In this document: positions 8,257 through 17,204 of the stretch, one piece after another | Layout of the letters: each line of letters begins with the position of its first letter | Position numbering within the stretch: the first letter of the stretch is position 1 | Assembly (NCBI RefSeq): GCF_013388255.1 | Contig: NZ_CP058215.1 | Location: 1,240,001 to 1,304,000 of the forward strand | Reading direction: 5' to 3' | Length of the DNA: 64,000 nucleotides | DNA from: Methanolobus zinderi | GTDB taxonomy: Archaea > Halobacteriota > Methanosarcinia > Methanosarcinales > Methanosarcinaceae | Program-made: the position numbers and the translations under genes | The notes under the pieces: model-generated | The model's database searches: none | Told to the model about the DNA's origin: nothing | The model's input: only the letters and a program-made list of their open reading frames with translations

Positions 8257-9420
8257 CTATCGGAGCATGGAAATTATACTTTCAATTTCATCGAGCTCTG
8301 CATCGGTCTTAAAAGAAGTACCACTGAAATGTGTCCTTGAAGCAGCAAATCCGCAGCTTCTGAGAGTATCTATGAGCTCATTGATGCCCGATGCGGAAAC
8401 ACCCAGCCTCTTGCACAGAAGATGTTGCTCATAGAAAACAGGTATATCCAGTTCATCCCTGCACAGTTCAATGATCTTCTTTGCCTGTTCTTTTGTTCCT
8501 GATTCCGTTTTTTCAAGCTCCTTCAGAATATCACCACAAAAATCCGTCTCATGCAACTTACCAAGCCATAGGGGACCTGCGAGCTGTGTTTCGGATGAGC
8601 ACCGTGGACATTCACTGGCAATGTGTACAGCAATACCTGCATGAGTTTCCCTGAAGTCACAGGATGGACAATGTGAGATGTATCCCACCTGCTCCAGCAT
8701 CCTGTCAGCTTTTTTCGCACCGTTGCCGATTTCCAGGTAAGTACGTACGTAATGTCTGGTAGCATGTGAAAGCAGTGGTCTCATGAATCTGTCCCTGGCT
8801 GCAAGCTCCCGTGCGATCTTACCAAGCAGTATACGCACTGCCATCTCTGCATGGTATTCGTTATTCAGAGGTACTGCGGAGTACTTGCGAATGCCGGAAT
8901 TCAGATGGGCACCACAGAGAGGAGCCGTATCCGTTGCTGTCACAGCAAGAAGATGAACTGCAGAGCGTGCAGCAGCTGCCAGGAAAGGAGCAGGTGTTCC
9001 AAACGGGTCTATATCCACAATATTGAACCGCTCTTCATGCATCAGAACATTTGCATTCTTACGGCTTGCATTAATCCTGTCATGTAAACCGAGATATTCG
9101 ATGTTACGCTCAATAAGCTCAAAGGCATCCTCACTCCAGTCATTCAAGGTCGTATGGACTCCCACCTCATTCGCAATCCTCAAACCTCTTATACCGGAAG
9201 CTGCAAGTGCATCAAGATACCTGATATTCTCAACAGGAATATTGCGCCTTTCACTAAGTATTTTTGCAAAAACAGAAATTGCAGCCACGGAAATATCACG
9301 GTTGAGTTCCATGGCCGGATTATAGAAAACTGGGGCTGCCGAGGGAGGGAATGAGACTCCTTCCTCATGTACCGGGACCAGCACCTCGGTTTTTCCTTCT
9401 TTCACAGCCCGTATATTCAT
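8257..9420 (-). CDS. trm1: tRNA (guanine(26)-N(2))-dimethyltransferase
   Basis: Forms m2G/m2,2G at position 26 of tRNA using SAM. The 387-residue protein has the usual archaeal layout: N-terminal EVLVP and [16 protein letters not shown] motif I region [14 protein letters not shown], the catalytic [18 protein letters not shown], and a C-terminal zinc-finger-like region CPSC...CPRC followed by a helical domain. Length and motifs are complete. It starts with ATG and is followed on the same strand by the MarR-like/DUF2110 pair. Confidence 0.95.
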   Translation of the reverse strand: MNIRAVKEGKTEVLVPVHEEGVSFPPSAAPVFYNPAMELNRDISVAAISVFAKILSERRNIPVENIRYLDALAASGIRGLRIANEVGVHTTLNDWSEDAFELIERNIEYLGLHDRINASRKNANVLMHEERFNIVDIDPFGTPAPFLAAAARSAVHLLAVTATDTAPLCGAHLNSGIRKYSAVPLNNEYHAEMAVRILLGKIARELAARDRFMRPLLSHATRHYVRTYLEIGNGAKKADRMLEQVGYISHCPSCDFRETHAGIAVHIASECPRCSSETQLAGPLWLGKLHETDFCGDILKELEKTESGTKEQAKKIIELCRDELDIPVFYEQHLLCKRLGVSASGINELIDTLRSCGFAASRTHFSGTSFKTDAELDEIESIISMLR

Positions 9421-9441
9421 GCGGTCTCAGAAGGTGCTTTT

Positions 9442-9981
9442 TTATTTAACTGTAATGGTCCCCTTCATCCTCTCTTCCCAGCCCAGTATATGGTAATTGT
9501 AGGTGCCGGTTTCATTGAATTTGTACGTGAAGCTGCTTCTGTAGGTCAGAGGCTTGTTTTCCCACAGACCTTCTTCACTTACCAGAGTGAAAGTCCGTGT
9601 GGGCTGGTTCATATTGATCCAGAAAACACTATCTTCCTGGTTTATGGTCAGATTGCCGGGCTGTGCCAGGAAATTCTTGAGCGTCACAGTATATGTCTTC
9701 GGGCCTGTGGATTCGATAACAGTGACTCCGCTGCCTTCCTCGGTTTCTGTGTCTGTTTCATCAACAACCGGCGTTTCATTATCCATGTCGGTTGTCTCAT
9801 TGTCCATGACATCGGTCTCATCATCCATGTCATTGGTCGCATTATCTTCTCCGTTTGCATCGGTCTGGTTATCGCCTGAGATGTTCTCATCATCAACTCC
9901 GCCATTCTCTTCGTCTGTAACACAACCTGCAACGATCAGAGAAGCCAGTAAAAGAAATATAACAAATATCCTGAGATTCAT
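9442..9981 (-). CDS. Lipoprotein with acidic linker and cupredoxin-like domain
   Basis: A 179-residue surface protein. Residues 1-20 are a lipoprotein signal ending in the lipobox LIVAGC (C20). Residues 21-85 are a low-complexity Asp/Glu/Asn/Thr linker with repeated (M)DNET units and several N-glycosylation sequons. Residues 90-179 look like a small cupredoxin fold (YTVTLKNFLAQPGNLTI, SFTYKFNETGTYNYHI, MKGTITVK). Of the type-1 copper ligands only H164 and M172 are in place; the cysteine is absent and the first histidine site seems to be asparagine, so copper binding is doubtful. Function unknown. Confidence 0.8.
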   Translation of the reverse strand: MNLRIFVIFLLLASLIVAGCVTDEENGGVDDENISGDNQTDANGEDNATNDMDDETDVMDNETTDMDNETPVVDETDTETEEGSGVTVIESTGPKTYTVTLKNFLAQPGNLTINQEDSVFWINMNQPTRTFTLVSEEGLWENKPLTYRSSFTYKFNETGTYNYHILGWEERMKGTITVK

Positions 9982-10028
9982 GATATCACCATTTTAAAAT
10001 AGATTTGTAAAGTTATAACAATTTCCAA

Positions 10029-10682
10029 TCAGACATCAAGAAAACTGACATCGATATTAAGTCCTTCTTCCTGCATCCGTAATTCGACCAGAGCAGCAAA
10101 GCCGTTTGCCGCCATTCCGGGGTTCACTACGACGGTTCCGTCGACTGTTTCAGTACCCCTGGCCTCATGTATATGTCCACAGACTATCAGGTCCACTTTG
10201 CCCAGGTAGTCTGCAATGGACTTGCATCCCACATGCGCATCCCCAACCATATCCAGTGTTCCGTATGGGGGTGCATGGGTCAGCAGCACGACAGGATTCT
10301 CGCCTTTTTGGGCTTTAGCCATTGTTTCTTCCAGTCCCTTCCCGATATCACATTCCTCTATCTCGAACGGAGTGCAGAAAGGTGTCGGGTTGGATCCGCC
10401 AATCCCCACAAAAGTTACCCCATCAAATGTCATTGAACGGTTATGCAGGTTGATGGCAGGTGAGTTCTCCAGTACTTCTAGTATCTCCGCAGGATCACAG
10501 TTTCCAGGAACTGCCATGACCTCGCTGTCAAAGATGTCGATCAGATCATGTGCCTTTTCAACAGGTCCGAAGTTTGTCAGGTCCCCTGCTATCATCACAG
10601 CGTCAACTTTCCCGGCTTTCTCCAGTAGGGTTCTGATCGCTGAATAGTTACCATGTGGGTCTGAAATTGCAAATATTCTCAT
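10029..10682 (-). CDS. Calcineurin-like metallophosphoesterase
   Basis: A 217-residue cytoplasmic phosphoesterase with all two-metal motifs: SDPHGN (DxH), AGDLTN (GD), GNCDP (GNxD), LTHAPPYG and CGHIHEA (GHxH). The small size and lack of extra domains place it with YfcE/MJ0936-like phosphodiesterases. The natural substrate is not predictable. The ATG follows AGGTTAG. It lies 38 bases after the AIM24-type gene on the same strand and the two may be cotranscribed. Confidence 0.9.
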   Translation of the reverse strand: MRIFAISDPHGNYSAIRTLLEKAGKVDAVMIAGDLTNFGPVEKAHDLIDIFDSEVMAVPGNCDPAEILEVLENSPAINLHNRSMTFDGVTFVGIGGSNPTPFCTPFEIEECDIGKGLEETMAKAQKGENPVVLLTHAPPYGTLDMVGDAHVGCKSIADYLGKVDLIVCGHIHEARGTETVDGTVVVNPGMAANGFAALVELRMQEEGLNIDVSFLDV

Positions 10683-10720
10683 ATGCTAACCTGCATTTTC
10701 CGTCAATATGAATTTTGTCC

Positions 10721-11494
10721 TCAGAAGGAATTATCCCCGCCAAGTAGTGAGCCCAGCGCATTCTCACCTATTCCGGCTGCACCTTTTGATTCACCCCTGT
10801 TCTGGAAGTTTGCTGCGGCAACCACCCTGTCTGCAAGGCGTGAGAACGGCAGGCTTTGCAGATAGACGGTTCCGGGTCCCCTCAGGACTGCAAGCACAAG
10901 GCCCTCTCCTCCGAACAGCGCATTCTTAAAACCGCCTGTCATCTGTATGTCGTAATCGATACTGTCCGAGAATGCTGCAAGACAGCCGGTATCCACCCTG
11001 AGTGTCTCTCCTGCCTGAAGCTCTTTCTCAATGATTGTACCACCGGCATGAACAAATGCCAGTCCGTCACCCGTGAGTCTTTGCAGGATAAAGCCTTCTC
11101 CACCGAACAGACCTGCACCTATTTTTCTTGTCAGGGCAACCTCAATCTCTATTCCCTTGGCTGCGCAAAGGAAAGAGTCTTTCTGGCACAGGAAACGTCC
11201 GCCATGTTTTGCCAGATCTATCGGGATGACCTTGCCGGGATACGGAGCACTGAAGGCCACGTATCCCTTACCCTGTCCTTCGTGCGTGAAGCTGGTAATA
11301 AAGAAACTCTCACCGCTGAAAGCACGTTTCAGACCTTTAAGCAGCCCTCCTCCTGTCGAGGTCTGCATCTTTACTCCGGGTCCCATGTATAACATGGCAC
11401 CTGCTTCAGCCCTGACAGACTCGCTTGGATCAAGTTCGATCTCCACGATCTGCATATCATTACCTATTATCTCATAGTCAATCTCATCTGCCAT
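10721..11494 (-). CDS. AIM24 / TIGR00266 family protein
   Basis: A 257-residue protein of the TIGR00266/AIM24 family, a glycine-rich beta-helix-like fold of unknown function. Diagnostic parts are [40 protein letters not shown] and [22 protein letters not shown]. The ATG at 11494 has GGAG 10 bases upstream; a longer reading from 11554 lacks a ribosome site and adds residues not typical of the family. It ends in a low-complexity glycine/serine tail. Confidence 0.85.
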   Translation of the reverse strand: MADEIDYEIIGNDMQIVEIELDPSESVRAEAGAMLYMGPGVKMQTSTGGGLLKGLKRAFSGESFFITSFTHEGQGKGYVAFSAPYPGKVIPIDLAKHGGRFLCQKDSFLCAAKGIEIEVALTRKIGAGLFGGEGFILQRLTGDGLAFVHAGGTIIEKELQAGETLRVDTGCLAAFSDSIDYDIQMTGGFKNALFGGEGLVLAVLRGPGTVYLQSLPFSRLADRVVAAANFQNRGESKGAAGIGENALGSLLGGDNSF

Positions 11495-11632
11495 TCCTTT
11501 TTTCTCCGGATCTGTTTTTAGAACTGAGACTAAAACAATTATTCTGTTGGTCATTCACTGTAATTAATTTATCTGCGATACAAACAATAATTTCGTGCAA
11601 AACTCTTTTCTTTTATCAAAGCGCAACTGAAC

Positions 11633-11654
11633 TTGAATAAATTAATATAGGTCC
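11633..11654 (+). promoter_or_regulatory. Promoter element of first cobD copy (shared with second copy)
   Basis: A 22-base stretch containing TTAATATAGGTCC that recurs before the second cobD copy with 20 of 22 identical bases (13200-13221). TTAATATA is a plausible TATA box; the start of transcription would lie just before the GTG start. Confidence 0.5.
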
Positions 11655-11679
11655 TTTGCATACACAGTTGTTGATTATT

Positions 11680-13170
11680 GTGTCTGAAGATGATAAAAAG
11701 CTTCCAGTTAAACGTTATCTGCTGGATATGTCCACCTGTGAGCACGGAGGGCAGCTTGATAAAGCCTCAGAAGAACTGGATATTGCGGAATCAGATATTC
11801 TTGATTTCAGCTCATGCCTCAATCCGATTGGAAACCCTTTCAACTATGAAGGAAGCGGCCTTGATATCGAAAATCTTCGTAATATAGCTGCAGCGAAGCT
11901 GGAACAGTACCCTGATAACCGTTATATTGAACTCAGGTCAGCTGCCGCAGCTTTCCTCGGAAAAGGCATAGCTTATGCCAACATAGTTCCGGGTAATGGT
12001 ACATGCGAACTGCTCCGGCTTATACTTGAGTGTACGCTGGAGGAAGGGGAAAAGGTAATAGTCCCTCTGCCATGCCCGCTTGAATATCATCACTCATGCA
12101 GGACATTCGGAACAGTTCCCCAGAAGATGGCACTGGATGAGATGCTACGGATTCCTAAAAGGACGATTGAGAGATCAAAGCTGATCTTCTTCTCGAATCC
12201 TAACAATCCTGCCGGGAAGCTTGCATCCCGGGAAGAGATGCGGGAATTTGCCTCAAAATGCGCAGAACATCAGACCCTCCTGATAGTTGACGAATCCTTT
12301 ATCGAACTCTCGGATCCCGCGCAAAGTGTTGCGGATCTTGCCCTTGATAATGACTATCTGATCGTACTTCGCTCGGTAACGAATGCTTTTTCCATGCCCG
12401 GAATCAGGTTCTCCTATGGGATAGCTTCAAAGGCCATGGCTGATAGGCTGAACTCCGCCAGGCTCTCATGGAATATCGGTGCACTGACCGAGTCTGTTGC
12501 AACAGGTGTTCTGAGTATGGAGGGCGGCCCTGAAAGCAGCTATCTTCAGAGATCACGGGAATTCATAAGTAAAGAAAGAGAATACATTGCAGGGCGTATT
12601 TCTGCCCTTTATGGTTTTAAAGTCCTTGAAAGCAGTGCCAATTATATACTTGTGGACATGGACGGGCATTTCATGGACTCTGAGCGTTTCGTGGATCGCT
12701 TTTCAAAGCATGGGGTACTGATACGTGAATGCAGTGATTTCTTTGGAGGAGAAAAGCGCTATTTCCGTCTGTCAGTACGTTCAAGGGAGGATTTTGAAAA
12801 ACTAATCGGAAACCTTGATGACGTATACGCCGAATCCAGCAGGGAAGCTGCAAGGGAACAGCTTGAGGAAACCATAGAGCATCCTGAAAAAACGGTATCA
12901 AGCCGGGGAACATGCAGCTACTATCCATGTCATTTCCAGGGTCAGGACTGCACCTTCTGCTTCTGTCCCTTCTATGCCTGCGAGGACGAGAAAACAGGCG
13001 GTTTCTGGATAGACAGCGCCACAGGCGGTAAGGTCTGGAGCTGTGAGAACTGTACTCTCCTGCACCAGCCAAAGACAGCAAAGAAGATACTTGATGTCCT
13101 CATGGATGAGGGGGACACCGACGAGAATATCCTGAAGGCCTGGAGAGAAGTGATCAAACCACTCCTCTAG
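11680..13170 (+). CDS. CobD paralogue lacking the PLP lysine, with Cys-rich C-terminal domain
   Basis: A 496-residue relative of threonine-phosphate decarboxylase. Residues about 20-385 have the class-I aminotransferase fold with most cofactor motifs intact (GNGTCELLRL, SNPNNPAG, VDESFIEL, GIRFSYG, YFRLSVR). The Schiff-base lysine is replaced by asparagine N235 (codon 12382-12384; SVTNAFSMPGIR versus SLTKAFAIPGIR in the next gene). Residues 412-458 form a Cys-rich module with eight cysteines (CSYYPC, CTFCFC, CENC) plus H. In Methanosarcina mazei a CobD with such a tail was reported to be both L-threonine kinase and decarboxylase. This copy can hardly decarboxylate by PLP chemistry; it may keep kinase or structural roles. 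GTG 11680 matches the paralogue's start. Confidence 0.85.
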   Translation: MSEDDKKLPVKRYLLDMSTCEHGGQLDKASEELDIAESDILDFSSCLNPIGNPFNYEGSGLDIENLRNIAAAKLEQYPDNRYIELRSAAAAFLGKGIAYANIVPGNGTCELLRLILECTLEEGEKVIVPLPCPLEYHHSCRTFGTVPQKMALDEMLRIPKRTIERSKLIFFSNPNNPAGKLASREEMREFASKCAEHQTLLIVDESFIELSDPAQSVADLALDNDYLIVLRSVTNAFSMPGIRFSYGIASKAMADRLNSARLSWNIGALTESVATGVLSMEGGPESSYLQRSREFISKEREYIAGRISALYGFKVLESSANYILVDMDGHFMDSERFVDRFSKHGVLIRECSDFFGGEKRYFRLSVRSREDFEKLIGNLDDVYAESSREAAREQLEETIEHPEKTVSSRGTCSYYPCHFQGQDCTFCFCPFYACEDEKTGGFWIDSATGGKVWSCENCTLLHQPKTAKKILDVLMDEGDTDENILKAWREVIKPLL

Positions 13171-13199
13171 TCGCCAGACTCCCTTTACATATCATTTAA

Positions 13200-13221
13200 T
13201 TGATTAAGTTAATATAGGTCC
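13200..13221 (+). promoter_or_regulatory. Promoter element of second cobD copy (repeat of 11633-11654)
   Basis: Same TATA-containing element as before the first copy, 25 bases upstream of the GTG start and 30 bases after the stop of the first copy. It indicates that the promoter was duplicated with the gene, and that the second copy can be transcribed on its own. Confidence 0.5.
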
Positions 13222-13245
13222 AATAAACTACAGTTTGTGATTATC

Positions 13246-14739
13246 GTGTCCGAAAATACAGCACCTATCCCGGTAAAAGAATATCTCCTTGCACTTGAGC
13301 CAGGCGCTCACGGAGGACTGATCCGAAAAAGCTCCCAGGAATATTGCATTCCTGAGGATGAGATACTTGACGCAAGCGCAAGCCTGAATCCTTTTGGCAC
13401 GCCTTTCGAATATCCTTATACCGGACTTGATCTTAACCTGTTACTTGACAGGGGACTTGAAAAAATGGAGCAGTACCCTGACAATCGTTATCTTGAGTAC
13501 AGAAAAGCTGCTGCGGAATTTACTGGTATGGGTGTAGTTCCCGAAAATATCATTCCCGGAAACGGATCCACCGAGATAATCCGGCTTGTTACGGAATGTG
13601 TGATCGAGGAAGGGGACTCTGTCCTTATTCCCCAGCCCACCTTCAGTGAGTATGAGGTACAGTGCAGGGTGCTTGGTGCTAATATAAAATATATCCGTCA
13701 ACAGGATCTTCTTTCTCTTAACGGAGATATCCTTGGGGATGCAAAGATCTTGTTCGTCTGTAATCCCAATAATCCCACAGGGCAGCTTTTTACCAGGGAG
13801 CAGATAGCAGATATAGCAGAAAAATGTGCCCGAAATGATACGCTGCTGTTTGTGGACGAGGCTTTCATAGAACTTGCAGACCCGGACCAGAGTGTTGCGG
13901 ACATGGTCGAAGCCAACAATTATCTTTTCATACAGCGATCCCTTACAAAGGCATTTGCAATTCCAGGTATCAGAATGGGTTTCGGTATAGCTTCCACCTC
14001 CTTTGCAAAGGTTTTGAACAACGCAAGACTTTCATGGAATCTTGGCTCAATTGCGGATAATGTTGCAACCGCACTCTTGAAAATGGAAGGTGGTGTTAAC
14101 AGCAGATATTTAGTTGAGTCAAGGGAACTTATCGAGACAGAAAGGGATTATCTTACTCAGAAGCTTAACCGTCGCGGATTCAAGCCCTTTAAGAGCAGTG
14201 TCAATTATATTTTCGTAGATATTTCGGAATTCTCCATGAACTCCACCGAACTGGCACAACGCATGGCATCACATGGAGTGCTTATACGTGACTGCAGTTC
14301 CTTCCAGGAGATCGGTGATGATTATATCAGGGTTGCTGTCAGGACACGGGAAGAGAATGATCGTATACTGCAGACTATAAAGCAGGTAATAAGCGAATGG
14401 GGAAGGGAACAGGCCGAAGCCATGCTCGATGCCAACCTTGAAAAGGCCGCTGATTGCGGAAGGCTTGGCAGCAATACAGATTGTGATTATTATCCCTGTC
14501 ACTTTGAGGGTCAGGACTGCACTTTATGTTTCTGTCCTTTCTATCCGTGCGAAGATGAACGTACCGGAGGCCAGTGGATCGAGAGTTCCTCGGGAGGTAA
14601 GGTATGGAGCTGCCTCTATTGTGATATAGTACATAAGCCGGAAGTGGTTGATGATGTGCTCTCTGTTCTTGTTAAAGAAGGACGGAATGAAAAGAGCATA
14701 AAGAAAGCCTGGAAAAACGCCCTGGAGACCAGGTTATGA
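13246..14739 (+). CDS. cobD: Threonine-phosphate decarboxylase (CobD) with Cys-rich C-terminal domain
   Basis: PLP enzyme converting L-threonine-O-3-phosphate to (R)-1-aminopropan-2-ol phosphate, which CbiB attaches to the corrin ring. 497 residues. Complete active site: GNGSTEIIRL, CNPNNPTG, VDEAFIEL, K235 in SLTKAFAIPGIR (13948-13950) and the substrate-binding arginine in YIRVAVR. The C-terminal tail (about residues 415-465) has the same eight cysteines as the upstream copy (CDYYPC, CTLCFC, CLYC); in M. mazei this tail type goes with L-threonine kinase activity. GTG 13246 follows GTGAT by 4 bases. The stop overlaps the cbiB start by four bases. Confidence 0.92.
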   Translation: MSENTAPIPVKEYLLALEPGAHGGLIRKSSQEYCIPEDEILDASASLNPFGTPFEYPYTGLDLNLLLDRGLEKMEQYPDNRYLEYRKAAAEFTGMGVVPENIIPGNGSTEIIRLVTECVIEEGDSVLIPQPTFSEYEVQCRVLGANIKYIRQQDLLSLNGDILGDAKILFVCNPNNPTGQLFTREQIADIAEKCARNDTLLFVDEAFIELADPDQSVADMVEANNYLFIQRSLTKAFAIPGIRMGFGIASTSFAKVLNNARLSWNLGSIADNVATALLKMEGGVNSRYLVESRELIETERDYLTQKLNRRGFKPFKSSVNYIFVDISEFSMNSTELAQRMASHGVLIRDCSSFQEIGDDYIRVAVRTREENDRILQTIKQVISEWGREQAEAMLDANLEKAADCGRLGSNTDCDYYPCHFEGQDCTLCFCPFYPCEDERTGGQWIESSSGGKVWSCLYCDIVHKPEVVDDVLSVLVKEGRNEKSIKKAWKNALETRL

Positions 14740-15731
14740 TCCTGCCAGTGCAGCTTGTACCAGAAGAACTTGCGGTAATCCTTTTTCTTGCCTTTTTCCT
14801 GGACCTGGCTCTGAACGAACCACCTTTTGCGGTCCATCCGGTCGTGTGGATGGGAAACCTGATAGGAAAACTAAAAAAGGCTGCACCTTCTGAATACCGG
14901 AAAGCCTATGGGGTTTTGATGGCACTGGTAACTATCACCTTTGCCGCAGCCATAGCATATGCAGTCCTGCTGCTGTTCAGCATTGAAGCAATACCCAGGA
15001 TAATAAGCATCTTTATAGCAGCCTATTTCCTAAAGGCAACTTTTTCTGTAAGATGTCTTTTTGAGGCTGCCCAGGAGATCAGAGGCAAGCTGGAGACTGG
15101 TAAAATGGACGAAGCCCGTCAGGGCCTGTCAATGTATGTAAGCCGGAACACCTCAAAACTTGATGAGAACCATATATCCTCTGCAATAATAGAAACCGTC
15201 TCCGAGAATTTTGTGGACGGCATCCTTACACCATTATTGTTCTATGCGGTTTTCGGTCCCTATGGACTGATTGCAGCTTATATTTTCAAAGCCACCAGCA
15301 CGCTTGATTCCATGGTCGGATATAAGGATGAACGCCATCTTCAGATGGGCTGGTTCTCTGCAAGACTGGATGATGTGTTCAACTGGATACCTGCACGTCT
15401 TTCCATGTTCTTTATCTTCCTGGGATCTGTTATAGTAGGTTTTTCTTTGAAGTCCTACAAAAGGGTGAATCCCGCAGGTGCAATACAGCTTGCACTGAGT
15501 GATGGTCTGAAAACACCTTCCCCGAATTCCGGTTATCCTATGTCTTCGGTTGCAGGGGCATTGAGGATAAGGCTTGAGAAGCCGAACACATACGTGCTTG
15601 GAGAGAATTATGTTTATCCCGTATATGAGGATGTAAGGCTTACAGCCTGGATAGTTATGGCATCTTCCTTTGTAGCGGTCGCTGCATCCGCATTGATTAT
15701 TTATGGTATAGACTTTCTTACATTAGGCTAA
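14736..15731 (+). CDS. cbiB: Adenosylcobinamide-phosphate synthase
   Basis: Integral membrane protein (331 residues) that joins adenosylcobyric acid to aminopropanol phosphate. Four to five hydrophobic segments are visible. Family motifs include LDLALNEPP, HPVVWMGN, MYVSRNTSKLDE, SAIIETVSENFVDG, ATSTLDSMVGYKDER, GWFSARLDDVFNWIPARL and SPNSGYPMSSVAGAL. The ATG overlaps the cobD stop (ATGA), and the CbiB substrate is the CobD product, so the two steps are translationally coupled. Confidence 0.95.
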   Translation: MILPVQLVPEELAVILFLAFFLDLALNEPPFAVHPVVWMGNLIGKLKKAAPSEYRKAYGVLMALVTITFAAAIAYAVLLLFSIEAIPRIISIFIAAYFLKATFSVRCLFEAAQEIRGKLETGKMDEARQGLSMYVSRNTSKLDENHISSAIIETVSENFVDGILTPLLFYAVFGPYGLIAAYIFKATSTLDSMVGYKDERHLQMGWFSARLDDVFNWIPARLSMFFIFLGSVIVGFSLKSYKRVNPAGAIQLALSDGLKTPSPNSGYPMSSVAGALRIRLEKPNTYVLGENYVYPVYEDVRLTAWIVMASSFVAVAASALIIYGIDFLTLG

Positions 15732-15765
15732 GTTATACGAATTATTTGAATCCAGAGTGATGGCA

Positions 15766-16380
15766 ATGAAATTATCGGACATAGAATCTGAAGACCTTAA
15801 AAAGGACCAGTCAAAAGAGCTGGAAGGAGAGATCACCCACAGCATCCTTGAAATACTCGAGGACGAAGGCATTACTGTAGACATGCTCATTGATTCGGCG
15901 ATGGCGTTATATGCACCGCATCCGGGACTTGAGACAAGGGAAATTGCCGAAAAACGCTTTCTTGAAGAACTCGACATCGCCCTTTCCGATCCGAATCTGT
16001 GTCTGCTCATCTACGCAGGAGTACTCCTTGAGAGAGAAGGAAAAACCGGTACTCTGCCTGATATAAGTAAGAGTTCCTACGAGAAGGACCTGACCTTCAT
16101 AATAGCTGACGAAGTACTGGGGATGAGCATTTCGAAGTACATCAGTGGTGATAAGGGGATGTTCGAGTTTGTAAGGTTCGATAAGCAAAAGCCCGGTATC
16201 CTGTCAAAGCTCGGTCCGTTCATGGACGATGTAATAGGTGGCCTTATCGGAGGAGTATCTGCCAATATGTATACAAGAGGCATGGCAGAAGCCAGTAATT
16301 CCTCCAGAAAAAAGAAGAAGGAGTCTAAAGAGAAAAAGAAGGGATCAGACAGTGATCTGGGCGGTGTGATCGCAGGATGA
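15766..16380 (+). CDS. cobZ: Alpha-ribazole-phosphate phosphatase (CobZ), with lysine-rich tail
   Basis: 204 residues. It fits the archaeal CobZ phosphatase that removes the 5'-phosphate of alpha-ribazole phosphate or adenosylcobalamin phosphate, first described in Methanosarcina mazei in the same gene neighbourhood. Support: DSAMALYAPHPGLETREIAEKRF, a middle FIIADEVLGMSISKYI and the glycine-rich VIGGLIGGVSANMYTRG near the end. The last ~30 residues are an extra tail of lysine, serine and glutamate (KKKKESKEKKK) that could interact with membrane lipids or RNA. ATG 15766 follows GAGTGAT by 4 bases. The stop overlaps cobS. Confidence 0.85.
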   Translation: MKLSDIESEDLKKDQSKELEGEITHSILEILEDEGITVDMLIDSAMALYAPHPGLETREIAEKRFLEELDIALSDPNLCLLIYAGVLLEREGKTGTLPDISKSSYEKDLTFIIADEVLGMSISKYISGDKGMFEFVRFDKQKPGILSKLGPFMDDVIGGLIGGVSANMYTRGMAEASNSSRKKKKESKEKKKGSDSDLGGVIAG

Positions 16381-17204
16381 ATAACTTTTTACTGGCAGTA
16401 CGTTCAAGCTTTGGATTCCTCTCTACAATCCCGGTGGGTATTACCATGGAAGGACTCGATGAGTTCTTCAAAAGAACCTACCTGCATATACTTGTAGGGA
16501 TCGTGCTTGGCCTGATAATAGGTGCCGTGGCCTTTGTCCTGGAACTGTTCCTTTCAGCACAACTGAGTGCCGTTTTCATTGTTATATTCGTATATTATCT
16601 GACAGGACTGAACCATCTTGACGGCATAGCGGATCTTGGTGACGGTATGACAGCCCATGGCTCCCGGGAGAAGAAACTGAAGGCATTAAAGGATATGTCA
16701 CTGGGTATAGGAGGCGTTGCCTTTACCGTGCTCACATTACTGGCATTCTATGCAGCTCTGGTATCATTACAGGCGGAGGCTGCACTTTCAAGCACTTCTG
16801 TAACCAATATGGCTGTTATTATCTTTATATCGATGTTTGTTGCCGAGGTCAGTGCCATGCAGTCAATGCTGACAACTGCCGCATTCGGTAAGTCCATACA
16901 CGAAGGACTTGGTTCGATCCTTGTGGACAATACAACCATGCTAAAATATCTGCTTGGATTTGTGATGGGAATAATTGCCTGCACGATTGCATTCTGGATT
17001 ATCGGAATTCCGCTTGCGGGAGTTATAGCCTTCCTTGCAGCCATCCTTGCAACATTTGTTCTGCTCAATATAAGTAATCGGCATTTCGGTGGTGTGAACG
17101 GGGATGTCATCGGTTCATCCAACGAGGTCGGCAGGGTCATTGCATTGATAGCTATCTATCTTGTTTTAAAATATGATATCGGAGGAATTGTTTGGACGCT
17201 ATAA
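16377..17204 (+). CDS. cobS: Adenosylcobinamide-GDP ribazoletransferase
   Basis: Membrane enzyme (275 residues) that condenses adenosylcobinamide-GDP with alpha-ribazole or its phosphate in the last step of cobamide assembly. The metal-binding motif HLDGIADLGDG with the following LKALKDMSLG is present, and the C-terminal ISNRHFGGVNGDVIGSSNEVGR is diagnostic. Six to seven hydrophobic helices. The ATG overlaps the cobZ stop by four bases and the 3' end overlaps cobY by 13 bases. Confidence 0.95.
   Translation: MNNFLLAVRSSFGFLSTIPVGITMEGLDEFFKRTYLHILVGIVLGLIIGAVAFVLELFLSAQLSAVFIVIFVYYLTGLNHLDGIADLGDGMTAHGSREKKLKALKDMSLGIGGVAFTVLTLLAFYAALVSLQAEAALSSTSVTNMAVIIFISMFVAEVSAMQSMLTTAAFGKSIHEGLGSILVDNTTMLKYLLGFVMGIIACTIAFWIIGIPLAGVIAFLAAILATFVLLNISNRHFGGVNGDVIGSSNEVGRVIALIAIYLVLKYDIGGIVWTL

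Noticed and set aside
9367-9879. 170-residue plus-strand frame opposite the cupredoxin-like lipoprotein
   Set aside because: It is the complement of a gene with signal peptide, lipobox and domain; the frame has no recognisable domain or ribosome site.
11560-11680. Cobalamin riboswitch before the cob operon
   Set aside because: No B12-box-like conserved sequence or multi-stem element is visible, and the TATA box leaves almost no leader.
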